DNA of 64,000 bases from Clostridiales bacterium (GTDB lineage Bacteria; Bacillota; Clostridia; Oscillospirales; Oscillospiraceae), in contig JALFJQ010000064.1 of NCBI GenBank assembly GCA_022775085.1, positions 42,146-106,145 of the forward strand, in the 5' to 3' direction. Both the position numbers and the translations under genes were made by a program. Under the pieces are notes generated by a model. It was not told where the DNA came from and searched no databases. It saw nothing but the letters and a program-made list of their open reading frames with translations. Shown here in pieces: positions 7,482 through 16,532 of the stretch; the first letter of the stretch is position 1, and each line of letters begins with the position of its first letter.

Positions 7482-9869
7482 TTACCGCAGGGAAGCGTTC
7501 AGCTTTTCCTTGAGGCTGTTCAGGACCTTGGTCACAACACCCTCAGAATCGGCATCCGTCAGGGTACGGTCGTCGGCCCGCAGTTCCAGAGAGAAGGCCA
7601 TGCTCTTCTTGCCCATGGGCACACCCACGCCGCGGTAGATGTCAAACAGCTTCACATCCCGCAGCAGTTTTCCGGCGGCGGCAGTGATGACTTCCTCGGC
7701 CTGGGCAACGGTAACTGCCTCGTCGCAGATCAGCGCCAGGTCACGGGTGACGGCGGGATACTTGGGCAGGGGACAGTAGGTAGCGTCAGGCAGACGGCAG
7801 GAAAGCAGCTTGGTGAAGCTGATCTCTGCGCAGTACACATCTGCATCAATGCCGTAATTCTTTGCAGCCAGCGGATGAACCTGACCCATGACGCCCACTT
7901 CCATGCCGTCGATGACCACAGCCGCGCACCGACCGGGATGATAGCTGGGGTTATCCTTCACCGCGTGATAGCTGGCCTTTTTCAGACGCAGTCCGGCGAA
8001 GATGCCTTCCAGCTCTCCCTTCAGGGTGAAGAAGGTCTCGTTTGCGCCGTAGGTTCCCAGTACCAGCATCTTCGGCTCCTCGGGCAGAGCCTGACCGGCG
8101 GTGGGCAGATAGATCTTGGCGATTTCATAGAGCTTTACGGACTTATTGTGGTAAGCATTGTTCCGGGACAGAATTTCCATCATGGAGGGCAGGGCAATGG
8201 TGCGCATGATGGAGGTGTCCTCGCCCAGAGGATTCTGAATCCGCAGAGCGTTTCGCAGAGGACTGTCGGAGGGCAGGCGGATCTGATCAAAGGCGGCGGG
8301 GGAGGTGAAGGAGTAGGTGATGATCTCATTGTAGCCCATGCTGCGGCACAGGGTACCGGCTTTGGCTTCCAGCTTCATTTCCTCGGTATAGCCGCCCTGG
8401 GTGGAGTTCTTGAAGGCGGTAGTGGGAATTTCGTTATAGCCGTAAGCGCGGCCCACCTCCTCGGCAATGTCCGCCATCAGGTTCAGGTCGGGGCGGAAGG
8501 AGGGAACCAAAATGGTGTCGTCCTCCACGGGAATTTCCAGCAGATTCAGGTAGCGAACCATTTCCTCTTTGGAGATTTCCGTGCCCAACAGACGGTTGAT
8601 TTTGTCCACTTCCAAAGGCAGGGTCTTGGGCTGGGGAACGTAATTGATGACATCGATGGTGCCGTCCAGCACGTCGCCGCACTGGAGCATTTCCACCAGC
8701 TCGCAGGCCCGCTGCACGGCGGGAATGGTCATCATGGGGTCAAGGCTCTTTTCGAATTTGCCGGAGGCCTCGGTACGCATACCCAGTGCCAGTGCGGTCT
8801 GACGGATGGAGGTGCCGTTGAAGTTGGCGGATTCAAAGACCACCATGGTGGTGTCATCCACGATTTCGGAGTTTTCACCGCCCATGATGCCCGCCAGGCC
8901 GATGGGCTTCGTGTCGTCGGCGATGACCAGCATACCGGCCTTCAGAGGGCGTACAGTGCCGTCCAGAGTGGTCAGGGTCTCACCCTCCTCCGCCTCCCGG
9001 ACAACGATCTTGCCGGAGGAAACATAGCGGTAATCAAAGGCGTGCATGGGCTGACCGTATTCCAGCATGACGTAATTGGTGATGTCAACGATGTTGTTGA
9101 TGGGGCGCACGCCATTGGCACGGAGCCGCTGGCGCAGCCACTTGGGGGAGGGGCCAATCTTCACGTTGGCCACCATCCGGGAGGAGTAGCGGTTGCACAG
9201 ATTGGCGGCGAGCACCTCCACATCCAGATGATCGAAGATGGAACCGGCGTCGCTGCCCTTCACCACAGGCTCGTGGTGGTTCATGGTCTTGCCGAAGGCG
9301 GCGGCAGCTTCCCGGGCAAGGCCTATGATGGAGTAGCAGTCGGGACGGTTGTTGGTGATCTCAAAATCCACGATGGTATCGTCGTTGCCGATGACCAGAT
9401 TGATGTCCTGACCAACCGTGCAGTCCTCGTCGTTCAGAATCCAGATGCCGTCGGCGTAGGCCCCGGGCAGGTCGTTCTGGGTCAGGCCCAGCTCGGCAAA
9501 GGAGCAGAGCATACCGTTGGAGACTTCCCCGCGCAGCTTGCCCTTGGTGATGTGTACGCCGCCGGGGAGCCAGGAGTTGTGCAGAGCGGCGGGCACCAGA
9601 TCGCCTTCATGGACATTCTGGGCACCGGTGACGATCTGAACAGGCTCGGCCTGTCCCACATCCACCTGGCAGATCCACATATGATCGGAGTTGGGGTGGC
9701 GCACCATGGACAGGACCTTGCCGACCACCACATTCTTGATTTCAGCGTCCATCCGCTCATAGGTTTCCACCTTCTGACCGAACACGGTCAGGGTTTCAAC
9801 AAATTCCTTATCGGACACATTGGAAAGGTCAACGAATTCTTCATTGAGCCATTTTCGGTTGAGTTTCAT
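7482..9869 (-). CDS. pheT: Phenylalanine-tRNA ligase beta subunit
   Basis: Beta subunit of the heterotetrameric enzyme charging tRNA-Phe. 795 residues, normal length. Domains in order: N-terminal B1, EMAP-like tRNA-binding domain (about 40-150, VVVGKVLSMVRHPNSDHMWI), B3/B4 editing domain (about 210-385), B5 (about 405-480), the catalytic-like core, and the C-terminal ferredoxin-fold anticodon-binding domain (about 700-795, PKYPAVTRDLALICD). It starts 13 bases after pheS, with AGGAGG in the gap, so both subunits are made from one T-box-controlled transcript. Confidence 0.97.
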   Translation of the reverse strand: MKLNRKWLNEEFVDLSNVSDKEFVETLTVFGQKVETYERMDAEIKNVVVGKVLSMVRHPNSDHMWICQVDVGQAEPVQIVTGAQNVHEGDLVPAALHNSWLPGGVHITKGKLRGEVSNGMLCSFAELGLTQNDLPGAYADGIWILNDEDCTVGQDINLVIGNDDTIVDFEITNNRPDCYSIIGLAREAAAAFGKTMNHHEPVVKGSDAGSIFDHLDVEVLAANLCNRYSSRMVANVKIGPSPKWLRQRLRANGVRPINNIVDITNYVMLEYGQPMHAFDYRYVSSGKIVVREAEEGETLTTLDGTVRPLKAGMLVIADDTKPIGLAGIMGGENSEIVDDTTMVVFESANFNGTSIRQTALALGMRTEASGKFEKSLDPMMTIPAVQRACELVEMLQCGDVLDGTIDVINYVPQPKTLPLEVDKINRLLGTEISKEEMVRYLNLLEIPVEDDTILVPSFRPDLNLMADIAEEVGRAYGYNEIPTTAFKNSTQGGYTEEMKLEAKAGTLCRSMGYNEIITYSFTSPAAFDQIRLPSDSPLRNALRIQNPLGEDTSIMRTIALPSMMEILSRNNAYHNKSVKLYEIAKIYLPTAGQALPEEPKMLVLGTYGANETFFTLKGELEGIFAGLRLKKASYHAVKDNPSYHPGRCAAVVIDGMEVGVMGQVHPLAAKNYGIDADVYCAEISFTKLLSCRLPDATYCPLPKYPAVTRDLALICDEAVTVAQAEEVITAAAGKLLRDVKLFDIYRGVGVPMGKKSMAFSLELRADDRTLTDADSEGVVTKVLNSLKEKLNASLR

Positions 9870-9882
9870 ATTGCTTTCCTCC

Positions 9883-10926
9883 TTAGAACTGGTTCAGGAA
9901 CCGAATGTCGTTGTCGAAGATCAGGCGCAGATCATTGATCTTCATGCGGCCCATGGCCATCCGCTCCAGCCCCATGCCGAAGGCGAAGCCGGAGTACTTC
10001 TCCGGGTCGATGCCGCAGTTTTCCAGAACCTTGGGGTGCACCATGCCCGCGCCCAGCAGCTCGATCCAGCCCTCGCCATGGCAGGTGGAGCACACCTGAC
10101 CGTCGATCTCGCCGGTTCCGTGGCACTTGTGGCACTGCATATCCATTTCACAGCTGGGCTCGGTGAAGGGGAAGTGGTGGGGACGGAACCGCATGACGGA
10201 TTCCTCACCGTAGATCTTCTGCATCATGGTAATCAGCGCGCCCTTCAGGTCGCCCATAGTGATGTGCTCGTCCACCACCAGACCCTCGATCTGATGGAAC
10301 ATGGGGGAGTGGGTAGCGTCGGCCTCGTCCTTCCGGAACACCCGGCCGGGAGCCAGCATACAGAAGGGAGGCTTGTGTGTTTCCATGAACCGGATCTGCA
10401 TGGGGCTGGTCTGAGTGCGCAGAAGAACGCTGTCGTCATCGGTAAAGTAGAAGGTATCACTGCGGTCCCGGGAGGGGTGGCCCTCCTCGATGTTCAGCCG
10501 GGTGAAGTTGTAGCTTGCCAGCTCCACTTCGGGGCCGTCCACCACCTGGTAGCCAAGGCCCACGAAGATGTCCTTGATCTGCTGCAATACCTGATTCATG
10601 GGGTGCTGGTGACCGATGGTGACTGCCTCGCCGGGAATGGTCACGTCGATTGCTTCGGCGGCCAGCTTGGCTTCCAAGGCGGCTGCGTGGATTTCCGCCT
10701 TGCGGCTTTCCAGCTTTTCCTCGATCTGTGCCCGGACGGTGTTAGCCAGCTGGCCCATGACGGGACGCTCCTCAGCGGACAGCTTGCCCATCTGCTTCAG
10801 AACGGCGGTCAGTTCGCCCTTCTTGCCCAGCAGCTTCACCCGCAGCTCCTCCAGAGCGGCAGGGGTAGAAGCGGCTTCCAGCGCTTCCAGCGCGTTCATT
10901 CGGATTTGCTCCAACTGATTTTTCAT
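9883..10926 (-). CDS. pheS: Phenylalanine-tRNA ligase alpha subunit
   Basis: Catalytic alpha subunit of phenylalanyl-tRNA synthetase, 347 residues. N-terminal coiled coil (about 1-90) for tRNA binding, then the class II core: motif 2 region HSPMFHQIEGLVVDE and motif 3 GFAFGMGLERMAMG near the C-terminus. Between them are two CxxC pairs (CHKC and CSTC, about residues 255-275) of the kind seen in many bacterial PheS proteins, possibly a zinc knuckle. Start at ATG 10926 preceded by AGGAGGAAG; an upstream extension would read through the T-box terminator. Confidence 0.97.
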   Translation of the reverse strand: MKNQLEQIRMNALEALEAASTPAALEELRVKLLGKKGELTAVLKQMGKLSAEERPVMGQLANTVRAQIEEKLESRKAEIHAAALEAKLAAEAIDVTIPGEAVTIGHQHPMNQVLQQIKDIFVGLGYQVVDGPEVELASYNFTRLNIEEGHPSRDRSDTFYFTDDDSVLLRTQTSPMQIRFMETHKPPFCMLAPGRVFRKDEADATHSPMFHQIEGLVVDEHITMGDLKGALITMMQKIYGEESVMRFRPHHFPFTEPSCEMDMQCHKCHGTGEIDGQVCSTCHGEGWIELLGAGMVHPKVLENCGIDPEKYSGFAFGMGLERMAMGRMKINDLRLIFDNDIRFLNQF

Positions 10927-10952
10927 GTTTCTTCCTCCTGAAAAGGGATATA

Positions 10953-11258
10953 CAAAAAAATAAACCTTTCCTCCCAACATTCGGGACGAAAGGCTAGCTT
11001 CCGCGGTACCACCCGCAATTCGCCAAAAGGCGCGCTTTTCGGATGCGGACACATCCAAGACCCATAACGCAGTCACGCGGCCCGCCCTACTATCGGTTCA
11101 GGGGGCAGCTCCCGGGAGAAAGCCTTGAGAACCTCTATCTGATTGATTCAGAGATTCCTGCAATATCATGTCCGAGCGGCTCACACCATTCCGCTCTCGC
11201 TGAGGTGGACACTTCCGATATTCGGCAGCCCGATCTTCGCTTTTTCATATCGTAGGTT
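10953..11258 (-). promoter_or_regulatory. T-box leader of pheST
   Basis: tRNA-sensing riboswitch. The minus strand carries the T-box word GCGGGTGGTACCGCGG (11016-11001), followed by the terminator hairpin CCTTTCGTCCC/GGGAGGAAAGG (10993-10965) and a T tract. Upstream, complementary arms around GTGTCC/GGACAT and the GAGCGG...CCGCTC distal hairpin build Stem I. By context the specifier should be a Phe codon; TTC at 11131-11129 is a candidate, but I could not fold Stem I with certainty. Uncharged tRNA-Phe would favour the antiterminator and pheST expression. Confidence 0.9.
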
Positions 11259-11287
11259 ATCGTAGCACAATGCAATAAAAATTGCAA
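11259..11287 (-). promoter_or_regulatory. Promoter of the pheST T-box transcript
   Basis: Minus strand TTGCAA (11287-11282), 17-base spacer, TACGAT (11264-11259). Divergent from the nnrD promoter. Confidence 0.6.
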
Positions 11288-11311
11288 GTGTTTTTTCTGT
11301 TTTCCCCGTTC

Positions 11312-11340
11312 TTGACGAAGGTGGGCAGGTGTGATATGGT
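11312..11340 (+). promoter_or_regulatory. Promoter of the nnrD operon
   Basis: TTGACG, 17-base spacer, TATGGT, 24 bases before the nnrD start codon. Confidence 0.6.
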
Positions 11341-11364
11341 TAATCTATCTGTGAGGTGAGGACA

Positions 11365-12213
11365 GTGAATATTTTTGAATTGGACAGGCTGGGTGTCCTG
11401 AGCGCGCTGCCCGATCGGAATCCTTATGGGCATAAAGGAACCTTCGGGAAAGTATTGCTTTTCTGCGGCAGCCGGGGCTTTACCGGGGCGGCGTACCTGG
11501 CCGCCATGGGTGCCCTGCGGGCCGGGGCGGGACTGGTCTATCTGGGGGTCCCGGAGAGCATCTACGCCATTGAGGCGGTGAAGCTCAACGAACCGGTGGT
11601 ATTCCCTCTGCCGGAGAAAGATGGTAAGCTGAGCGAAGAAGCGATTCCGGAAATCCGGAAACGGCTGCCTGCCATGGACGCGGTGCTTCTTGGCTGCGGG
11701 ATGGGTGTTTCCGAAGGGACGCTGGCAGTGGTACGGGCGGTTATGGAAAACGCGGCCTGTCCAGTCATTCTGGATGCCGATGGCATAAACGTGCTTTCCG
11801 GGCATATGGATGTACTGCGCGGAAGACAGCATCCCACTATCCTGACACCCCATGACGGGGAATTCCTCCGTGTTGGCGGTGTTCTCGGAAATGACCGCAT
11901 GACCAGCGCCGCCGCTTTCGCGGCAGAATATGGCTGTATCCTGCTGCTGAAAGGCCATCGCACCTGCGTTACCGACGGGCAGACCGGGTATGTCAACCGG
12001 ACAGGCAATCCGGGTATGGCGGTGGGCGGCAGCGGCGACGTGCTGGCGGGAATTCTCACTGGTCTGCTGGGGCAGGGCATGGCGCCTTTGAAGGCCGCGG
12101 CCTGTGGAGCGTGGCTTCACGGGGCGGCTGGCGATCTGTGCGCCGCGGAGCTGGGACAGTATGCCATGCTGCCGACGGATATGCTGAACGCTCTTTCGCG
12201 ACTACTGAAATAG
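11365..12213 (+). CDS. nnrD: ADP-dependent NAD(P)H-hydrate dehydratase
   Basis: Repairs damaged nicotinamide cofactors by dehydrating the S form of NAD(P)HX. Ribokinase-like fold, about 282 residues. Signatures: GHKGTFGKVLLFCGSRGFTG near the start, VILDADGINVL, TPHDGEFLRV and the phosphate-binding GGSGDVLAGILTGLL near the C-terminus. The partner epimerase domain (NnrE) that is often fused is absent, so this is the stand-alone dehydratase form. GTG at 11365 is preferred because GAGGTGAGG lies about five bases upstream; a GTG at 11356 sits inside that site. First gene of a set with a lipoprotein and a MazF homologue. Confidence 0.92.
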   Translation: MNIFELDRLGVLSALPDRNPYGHKGTFGKVLLFCGSRGFTGAAYLAAMGALRAGAGLVYLGVPESIYAIEAVKLNEPVVFPLPEKDGKLSEEAIPEIRKRLPAMDAVLLGCGMGVSEGTLAVVRAVMENAACPVILDADGINVLSGHMDVLRGRQHPTILTPHDGEFLRVGGVLGNDRMTSAAAFAAEYGCILLLKGHRTCVTDGQTGYVNRTGNPGMAVGGSGDVLAGILTGLLGQGMAPLKAAACGAWLHGAAGDLCAAELGQYAMLPTDMLNALSRLLK

Positions 12214-12225
12214 GATGGGATCGGA

Positions 12226-12786
12226 TTGAAAAAGGTTCTGCCGCTGCTGCTGGCTGTTGTACTGCTGACGGGCTGCTCCCAAACACCGAAGGAAATGGAA
12301 CGGGCGCTGGTGCTCCGATCAAAGCTCCTTCAGGCAAATTCCTGCTCCTTTGACGCGGAGATCACTGCGGACTATGGGGATGTCCTCCACGTTTTCCGCA
12401 TGAACTGTACGGTGGATTCCCGGGGAGACCTTTCCTTCCGCGTGACTGCACCGGAATCCATCGCGGGCATCACCGGGAAAGCTTCCAGTCAGGGCGGCGC
12501 GCTGACCTTTGACGATACGGCGCTGTATTTTGGACTGCTGGCGGATGAGCAGCTGTCTCCGGTCGGCGCCCCCTGGGTGCTTATGAAGGCCCTTCGGGGC
12601 GGCTATCTTACCAGTGCGGGCATGGAAGGTGATCAGCTTCGGGTCAGCGTCAACGACAGCTACGAGGATGACGCACTGAATCTGGACGTGTGGCTGGATT
12701 CCGTGAATATACCCCAAAGGGCGGACATCTGCTATGGGGGGAAACGAATCCTGTCGATGAAGCTGGAAAATGTGCAGATTTCGTAG
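12226..12786 (+). CDS. Lipoprotein, LolA-like
   Basis: Membrane-anchored extracytoplasmic protein of 186 residues. The start TTG is followed by a classic lipoprotein signal, MKKVLPLLLAVVLLTGCSQ, with the lipidated Cys at 17. The rest (SFDAEITADYGDVLHVFRM, LSFRVTAPESIAGITGKAS) has the open beta-barrel look of LolA/LppX-type carriers, but no partner system is visible and this is inference from pattern only. It sits 12 bases after nnrD and upstream of the MazF-like gene; this trio suggests a conserved neighbourhood rather than a functional pathway. Confidence 0.82.
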   Translation: MKKVLPLLLAVVLLTGCSQTPKEMERALVLRSKLLQANSCSFDAEITADYGDVLHVFRMNCTVDSRGDLSFRVTAPESIAGITGKASSQGGALTFDDTALYFGLLADEQLSPVGAPWVLMKALRGGYLTSAGMEGDQLRVSVNDSYEDDALNLDVWLDSVNIPQRADICYGGKRILSMKLENVQIS

Positions 12787-12925
12787 CATTCCGTGGAAAC
12801 CGTGCATAGGATATTTTGCACGCAGGTAAAGTATAAAATCCATGGTGACGTGGGACAATAGAGTTACCGCGTTACATATGGAGCTTTCCGGTAGCGCAGT
12901 AGATTTTGCACGGAGCGTGAAAAAT

Positions 12926-13297
12926 ATGACCGAATCATCCGTTAAACGGGGCGATATTTTCTATGCGGACCTGTCCCCGGTAGTGGGCAGCGAGCAGGGC
13001 GGCACACGCCCGGTGCTGATCGTCCAGAACGATACGGGCAACCGCCATTCTCCCACGGTGATCGCCGCCGCCATCACCAGCCAGACCGGCAAGGCAAAGC
13101 TGCCTACCCATATCAACATCGCGGGGGGCAGCGTGGGGCTGAGTAAGGATTCTATTATTCTGCTGGAGCAGATCCGTACCATCGACAAGCGCCGCCTGCG
13201 GGAGCATATGGGCCATCTGGACGAGCAGCAGATGGCGCAGGTGGATGATGCCATCGCCGTCAGTTTTGGCCTCCCCGGCGGCAACAGGGCAACGTGA
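12926..13297 (+). CDS. mazF: MazF/EndoA-like mRNA endoribonuclease, no antitoxin visible
   Basis: Probable sequence-specific mRNA interferase of the PemK/MazF family, 123 residues. The family core is complete: [41 protein letters not shown] and [13 protein letters not shown]. Related to Bacillus NdoA/EndoA. The ATG at 12926 gives a normal N-terminus; an ATG at 12842 would add 28 unusual residues without a ribosome binding site. No antitoxin gene is found in the 139 bases between it and the lipoprotein gene, nor downstream. The upstream interval has an inverted repeat CGTGCA/TGCACG (12801-12822) and the word ATTTTGCACG twice, possibly autoregulatory. Confidence 0.9.
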   Translation: MTESSVKRGDIFYADLSPVVGSEQGGTRPVLIVQNDTGNRHSPTVIAAAITSQTGKAKLPTHINIAGGSVGLSKDSIILLEQIRTIDKRRLREHMGHLDEQQMAQVDDAIAVSFGLPGGNRAT

Positions 13298-13302
13298 AAA
13301 AA

Positions 13303-13333
13303 TACCCGGCGATCCTATGGGAAGCGCCGGGTA
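13303..13333. terminator. Bidirectional terminator between mazF and gltX
   Basis: Arms TACCCGGCG and CGCCGGGTA, flanked by an A tract on the left and a T-rich tract on the right, between converging genes. Confidence 0.75.
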
Positions 13334-13339
13334 AACTGT

Positions 13340-14986
13340 TTAATTCAGGGAATCAATGGCATTGCGAATCCGCTGCGTCGTCCGCTCCTGTCCCAGAATC
13401 TGCATGACGGTATACAGATCGGGAGAGTTGGTCTGTCCGGTGACCGCCAGACGGATCATGGTGGAGACATCCGTCACCGTGCCGGGGAAGGCGGAGGGGT
13501 CAGCCTTGTAAGCCTTCATATCGGTGGTGAAGCCGATGTCCGTGGTGATGCCCTTGACCTTGTCGAACCAGGTGCCGGAATCATCGGCGGGGTCGTAGCT
13601 GTCAAGGAACCGGTTCAGTACATCCACAATGACAGCCTTATCAAACTTGGTGTCAAATTCTGCCTTTTGCAGATACTCGTCATAGAAGAAGCCCATATAC
13701 GGTTTGGCGTCCTTCCAGACTGCCAGGTCCTTCCGGGGTTTCTTGCCGCCCCGGCCGATGGCGAGGATCTTCTTGGCGTATTCCGGGTCGGCGGCGAGCT
13801 TTGCGCCAAAGTCCGGGTCAAATTCCTTTGCCCACTCCGTGAGCAGGGTGTAGACTTTCTCCGCATCCATCCGGGAGATGACGTTTTTGGACACGTCCGT
13901 CAGCTTGGCGTAGTCAAACAGGGAACCGGCGGGATTCAGCTTCTTGGGGCTGAACTTGAAGGTGTCCGCGGGAGCGTCGGGGTTGAGCCGCCGCCAGTCC
14001 TCAAAGTTGGAATTCAGCAGGGTCATGATATACTCATAGACCGCCTCCACCGGGAAGCCCTCGGCTTTGTAGTAGGTCAGGGCCAACTCCGGATCCTTGC
14101 GCTTGCTGAGCTTGCGCTTGGAGGTGCCGTCCATCTTCATCAGCGGTCCAATGTGGACATATTTCGGCAGCTTAAAGCCCAGAGCCTTGAACAGCTGAAT
14201 GTGGAAGGGCAGAGTGGGCAACCACTCGTCGCCCCGGACCACGTGGGTGGTGCGCATCAGGTGGTCGTCCACCGCGTGAGCGAAGTGGTAGGTGGGGATG
14301 CCGTCGGATTTGAGAAGAACATGGTCAATGTCGTTTTCGGTAATGGTCAGCTTTCCCTTCACCAAATCGTCGAACTTGAACTGGTTTTCGATGGAGCCGG
14401 TGGAGCGGAACCGCAGCACCCAGGGATTCCCGGCGTCCAGCTGGGCCTGAATATCTTCCAGGGAGCGGTCACGCCAGAGGGCGTATTTGCCGTAATAGCC
14501 GGTGGTCTCCTTGTTAGCCTCCTGCTGCTCCCGCATGACGGCCAGCTCCTCCTCCGTGCAGAAGCAGGGATAGGCCATTCCCTGGGCAACCAATTTTTTT
14601 GCGTAGACGTGGTAAATATCTGCCCGCTGACGCTGACGGTAGGGGCCGTAAACGCCGTTGTCACCGTCCATGGTAGCGCCCTCGTCAAAGTGGATGCCGT
14701 AGTGCTTCAGGGTATTGATGAGTACCTCCACCGCGCCGGGAACCTCCCGCTTTGCGTCCGTGTCCTCCACCCGCAGGAACAGCACGCCGCCGCTCTGATG
14801 GGCCATCCGCTCCGCGGTCAGGCCCTGCACCAGATTGCCCAGATGGACAAAGCCGGTAGGGGAGGGGGCCATCCGGGTGACGACAGCCCCTTCGGGCAGC
14901 TGCCGGGGCGGGTATTTTTCTTCCAGAGACTCCGGGGTTTCTGTCACGTCGGGGAACAGAAGCGCGGCCAGTGCCTGATAATCCAT
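13340..14986 (-). CDS. gltX: Glutamate-tRNA ligase
   Basis: Class I aminoacyl-tRNA synthetase charging tRNA-Glu. 548 residues, longer than the usual 470-500. The HIGH equivalent is APSPTGFVHLGNL (about residues 39-51, HLGN) and the KMSKS equivalent is RKLSKRKDPE (about 285-294, KLSKR). Substrate-pocket elements FLRVEDTDAKR and DHLMRTTHVVRGDEWL are typical of GluRS. The extra length lies in the C-terminal anticodon-binding half, a variant form seen in some Clostridia. Start ATG at 14986 preceded by AAGAGG. Its promoter is at 15049-15021 (TTGATT, 17 bases, TATAAT). Confidence 0.93.
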   Translation of the reverse strand: MDYQALAALLFPDVTETPESLEEKYPPRQLPEGAVVTRMAPSPTGFVHLGNLVQGLTAERMAHQSGGVLFLRVEDTDAKREVPGAVEVLINTLKHYGIHFDEGATMDGDNGVYGPYRQRQRADIYHVYAKKLVAQGMAYPCFCTEEELAVMREQQEANKETTGYYGKYALWRDRSLEDIQAQLDAGNPWVLRFRSTGSIENQFKFDDLVKGKLTITENDIDHVLLKSDGIPTYHFAHAVDDHLMRTTHVVRGDEWLPTLPFHIQLFKALGFKLPKYVHIGPLMKMDGTSKRKLSKRKDPELALTYYKAEGFPVEAVYEYIMTLLNSNFEDWRRLNPDAPADTFKFSPKKLNPAGSLFDYAKLTDVSKNVISRMDAEKVYTLLTEWAKEFDPDFGAKLAADPEYAKKILAIGRGGKKPRKDLAVWKDAKPYMGFFYDEYLQKAEFDTKFDKAVIVDVLNRFLDSYDPADDSGTWFDKVKGITTDIGFTTDMKAYKADPSAFPGTVTDVSTMIRLAVTGQTNSPDLYTVMQILGQERTTQRIRNAIDSLN

Positions 14987-15020
14987 AGTCAGATACCTCT
15001 TTTTCCATTAAGTTTTCCGT

Positions 15021-15049
15021 ATTATACCACAGGCGGACAGGAAAATCAA
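15021..15049 (-). promoter_or_regulatory. SigA-type promoter of gltX
   Basis: Minus strand TTGATT, 17-base spacer, TATAAT, 34 bases before the gltX ATG. Confidence 0.75.
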
Positions 15050-15084
15050 TTCTGTCGTGTCTTTTGATTTCCTAAATCAGCCCC

Positions 15085-15113
15085 TTGCACAACAGGATGC
15101 TTTGTGGTAAGAT
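15085..15113 (+). promoter_or_regulatory. SigA-type promoter of trpS
   Basis: TTGCAC, 17-base spacer, TAAGAT, 36 bases before the trpS ATG; divergent from the gltX promoter. No T-box is present in the short leader. Confidence 0.7.
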
Positions 15114-15149
15114 AACAAATAATTCTAAACATAAAGGAATGTGAAGACA

Positions 15150-16172
15150 ATGAGTGAAGTCATTACCGATACCGCTGCCCCGAAAAAGCGGATGCTGTCC
15201 GGCATTCAGCCCTCCGGCGACCTGCACCTGGGAAACTACTTGGGAGCCATCCGCAACTGGGGTGCCCGTTCAGACACTTATGAGTGCTTCTACTTCATGG
15301 CTGACCTGCACACCATAACGGTTCGCCAGAACCCGGCAGACCTGCGCCGCCGGACGCTGGAGCAGCTGGCCGAGTATATCGCCTGCGGCCTTGACCCGGA
15401 GAAGAATACCCTGTTCATCCAGAGCCACGTCCATCAGCACGCGGAGCTGGGTTGGGTCTTAAACTGCTATACCATGTTCGGTGAGCTGTCCCGGATGACC
15501 CAGTTCAAGGACAAGGCAGCCAAGCATGCGGAAAATGTCAACGGCGGCCTGTTCACTTATCCGTCCCTCATGGCGGCGGACATTCTGCTTTACCAGCCCG
15601 ATCTGGTGCCCGTGGGACACGACCAGAAGCAGCACTGCGAGCTGACCCGGGACATTGCCAAGCGCTTCAACGGCATCTACGGCGACGTGTTCAAGATCCC
15701 CGAACCCTACATCCCGGAGACCGGCGCCCGGATCATGAGCCTGAACGCCCCGGATACCAAAATGTCCAAGTCCATTCCCGATGGCTGTGTGTTCCTGATG
15801 GAAAAGCCTGAGGACATCCAGCGTAAATTTAAGCGGGCCATCACCGACTCCGACACGGAGAACTGCGTCCGCTTTGACCCGGAGAACAAGCCCGGCGTTG
15901 CAAACCTGATGAGTATCTACGCCGCCGTCACCGGGAAAACCTACGCACAGATCGAGGAGGAATTTGCTGGCTGCGGTTACGGAAAGTTCAAGCCCGTCGT
16001 GGGCGACGCGGTCATCGAGCACTTGCGGCCCATCCGGGAGGAGGCCACCCGCCTGATGAAGGATAAGGCGTATCTGGAAAGCGTCTACCGCAGCGGTGCG
16101 GAAAAGGCCAGCTTTGTGGCGGAAAAGACCCTGCGGAAGGTCTACAAAAAGGTCGGCTTTGTGGCACGCTGA
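15150..16172 (+). CDS. trpS: Tryptophan-tRNA ligase
   Basis: Class I synthetase charging tRNA-Trp, 340 residues. HIGH-type motif SGIQPSGDLHLGNYLGAIRN (about residues 18-37) and KMSKS motif DTKMSKSIPDG (about 200-210). FMADLHTIT and the DLVPVGHDQKQH substrate loop are also present. ATG at 15150 is chosen because AAAGGAA is properly spaced before it; the upstream in-frame GTG at 15141 is too close. The stop overlaps the next gene's ATG by one base. Confidence 0.96.
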   Translation: MSEVITDTAAPKKRMLSGIQPSGDLHLGNYLGAIRNWGARSDTYECFYFMADLHTITVRQNPADLRRRTLEQLAEYIACGLDPEKNTLFIQSHVHQHAELGWVLNCYTMFGELSRMTQFKDKAAKHAENVNGGLFTYPSLMAADILLYQPDLVPVGHDQKQHCELTRDIAKRFNGIYGDVFKIPEPYIPETGARIMSLNAPDTKMSKSIPDGCVFLMEKPEDIQRKFKRAITDSDTENCVRFDPENKPGVANLMSIYAAVTGKTYAQIEEEFAGCGYGKFKPVVGDAVIEHLRPIREEATRLMKDKAYLESVYRSGAEKASFVAEKTLRKVYKKVGFVAR

Positions 16173-16477
16173 TGGCTGAAGATTTCATTTTGGACAGACT
16201 TTCGGACATGGATCCCTATGACCGGGAGGAGCGCTGCCGCAAGACCATCCGCACCCTGCTGAAAGCGATTTTTATGCGCATTGCCGCCGGAGTCCTGCTG
16301 GCTGTGGCGGTGATCCGTGCCAACGCGGCACCTATCGCGCTGGGCCTGACAGGCCTTGCACTGCTGTTGATTTTCTCAGGCCTGCTGCCCCTGGCACATG
16401 AATTCAAAAAGCAGAGAAAGATTTTGAAAGCGTGTTTGGAACAGCAAAAGGAAGCGGAAAAGACGGATCGAATTTAA
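16172..16477 (+). CDS. Small two-helix membrane protein
   Basis: Function not recognised. 101 residues: a charged cytosolic N-terminus (SDMDPYDREERCRKTIRTLL), two adjacent hydrophobic helices (about residues 35-50 and 52-74) and a charged, Gln/Lys-rich helical C-terminus (KKQRKILKACLEQQKEAEK). Translationally coupled to trpS by a one-base overlap, but no role in tRNA charging follows from that. A strong terminator comes directly after it. Confidence 0.75.
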   Translation: MAEDFILDRLSDMDPYDREERCRKTIRTLLKAIFMRIAAGVLLAVAVIRANAAPIALGLTGLALLLIFSGLLPLAHEFKKQRKILKACLEQQKEAEKTDRI

Positions 16478-16480
16478 TAA

Positions 16481-16514
16481 AAAGGCACCGCGGGGGAAGC
16501 CCTGCGGTGCCTTT
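16481..16514. terminator. Bidirectional terminator
   Basis: Perfect arms AAAGGCACCGC and GCGGTGCCTTT between the converging trpS operon and the M20 amidohydrolase gene. Confidence 0.85.
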
Positions 16515-16532
16515 CGTATAGATGAATTTAAC

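Noticed and set aside
7875..9938. Long open frame antisense to pheT, and similar long antisense frames opposite gltX, the dnaG-sigma region and alaS
   Set aside because: GC-rich genes routinely leave open frames on the opposite strand. Residue composition (His/Gly/Val-rich) is not protein-like and the genes on the sense strand are unambiguous.
12842..12925. N-terminal extension of the MazF-like protein or a hidden antitoxin
   Set aside because: No ribosome binding site at 12842 and the added residues do not resemble MazF or a ribbon-helix-helix antitoxin.
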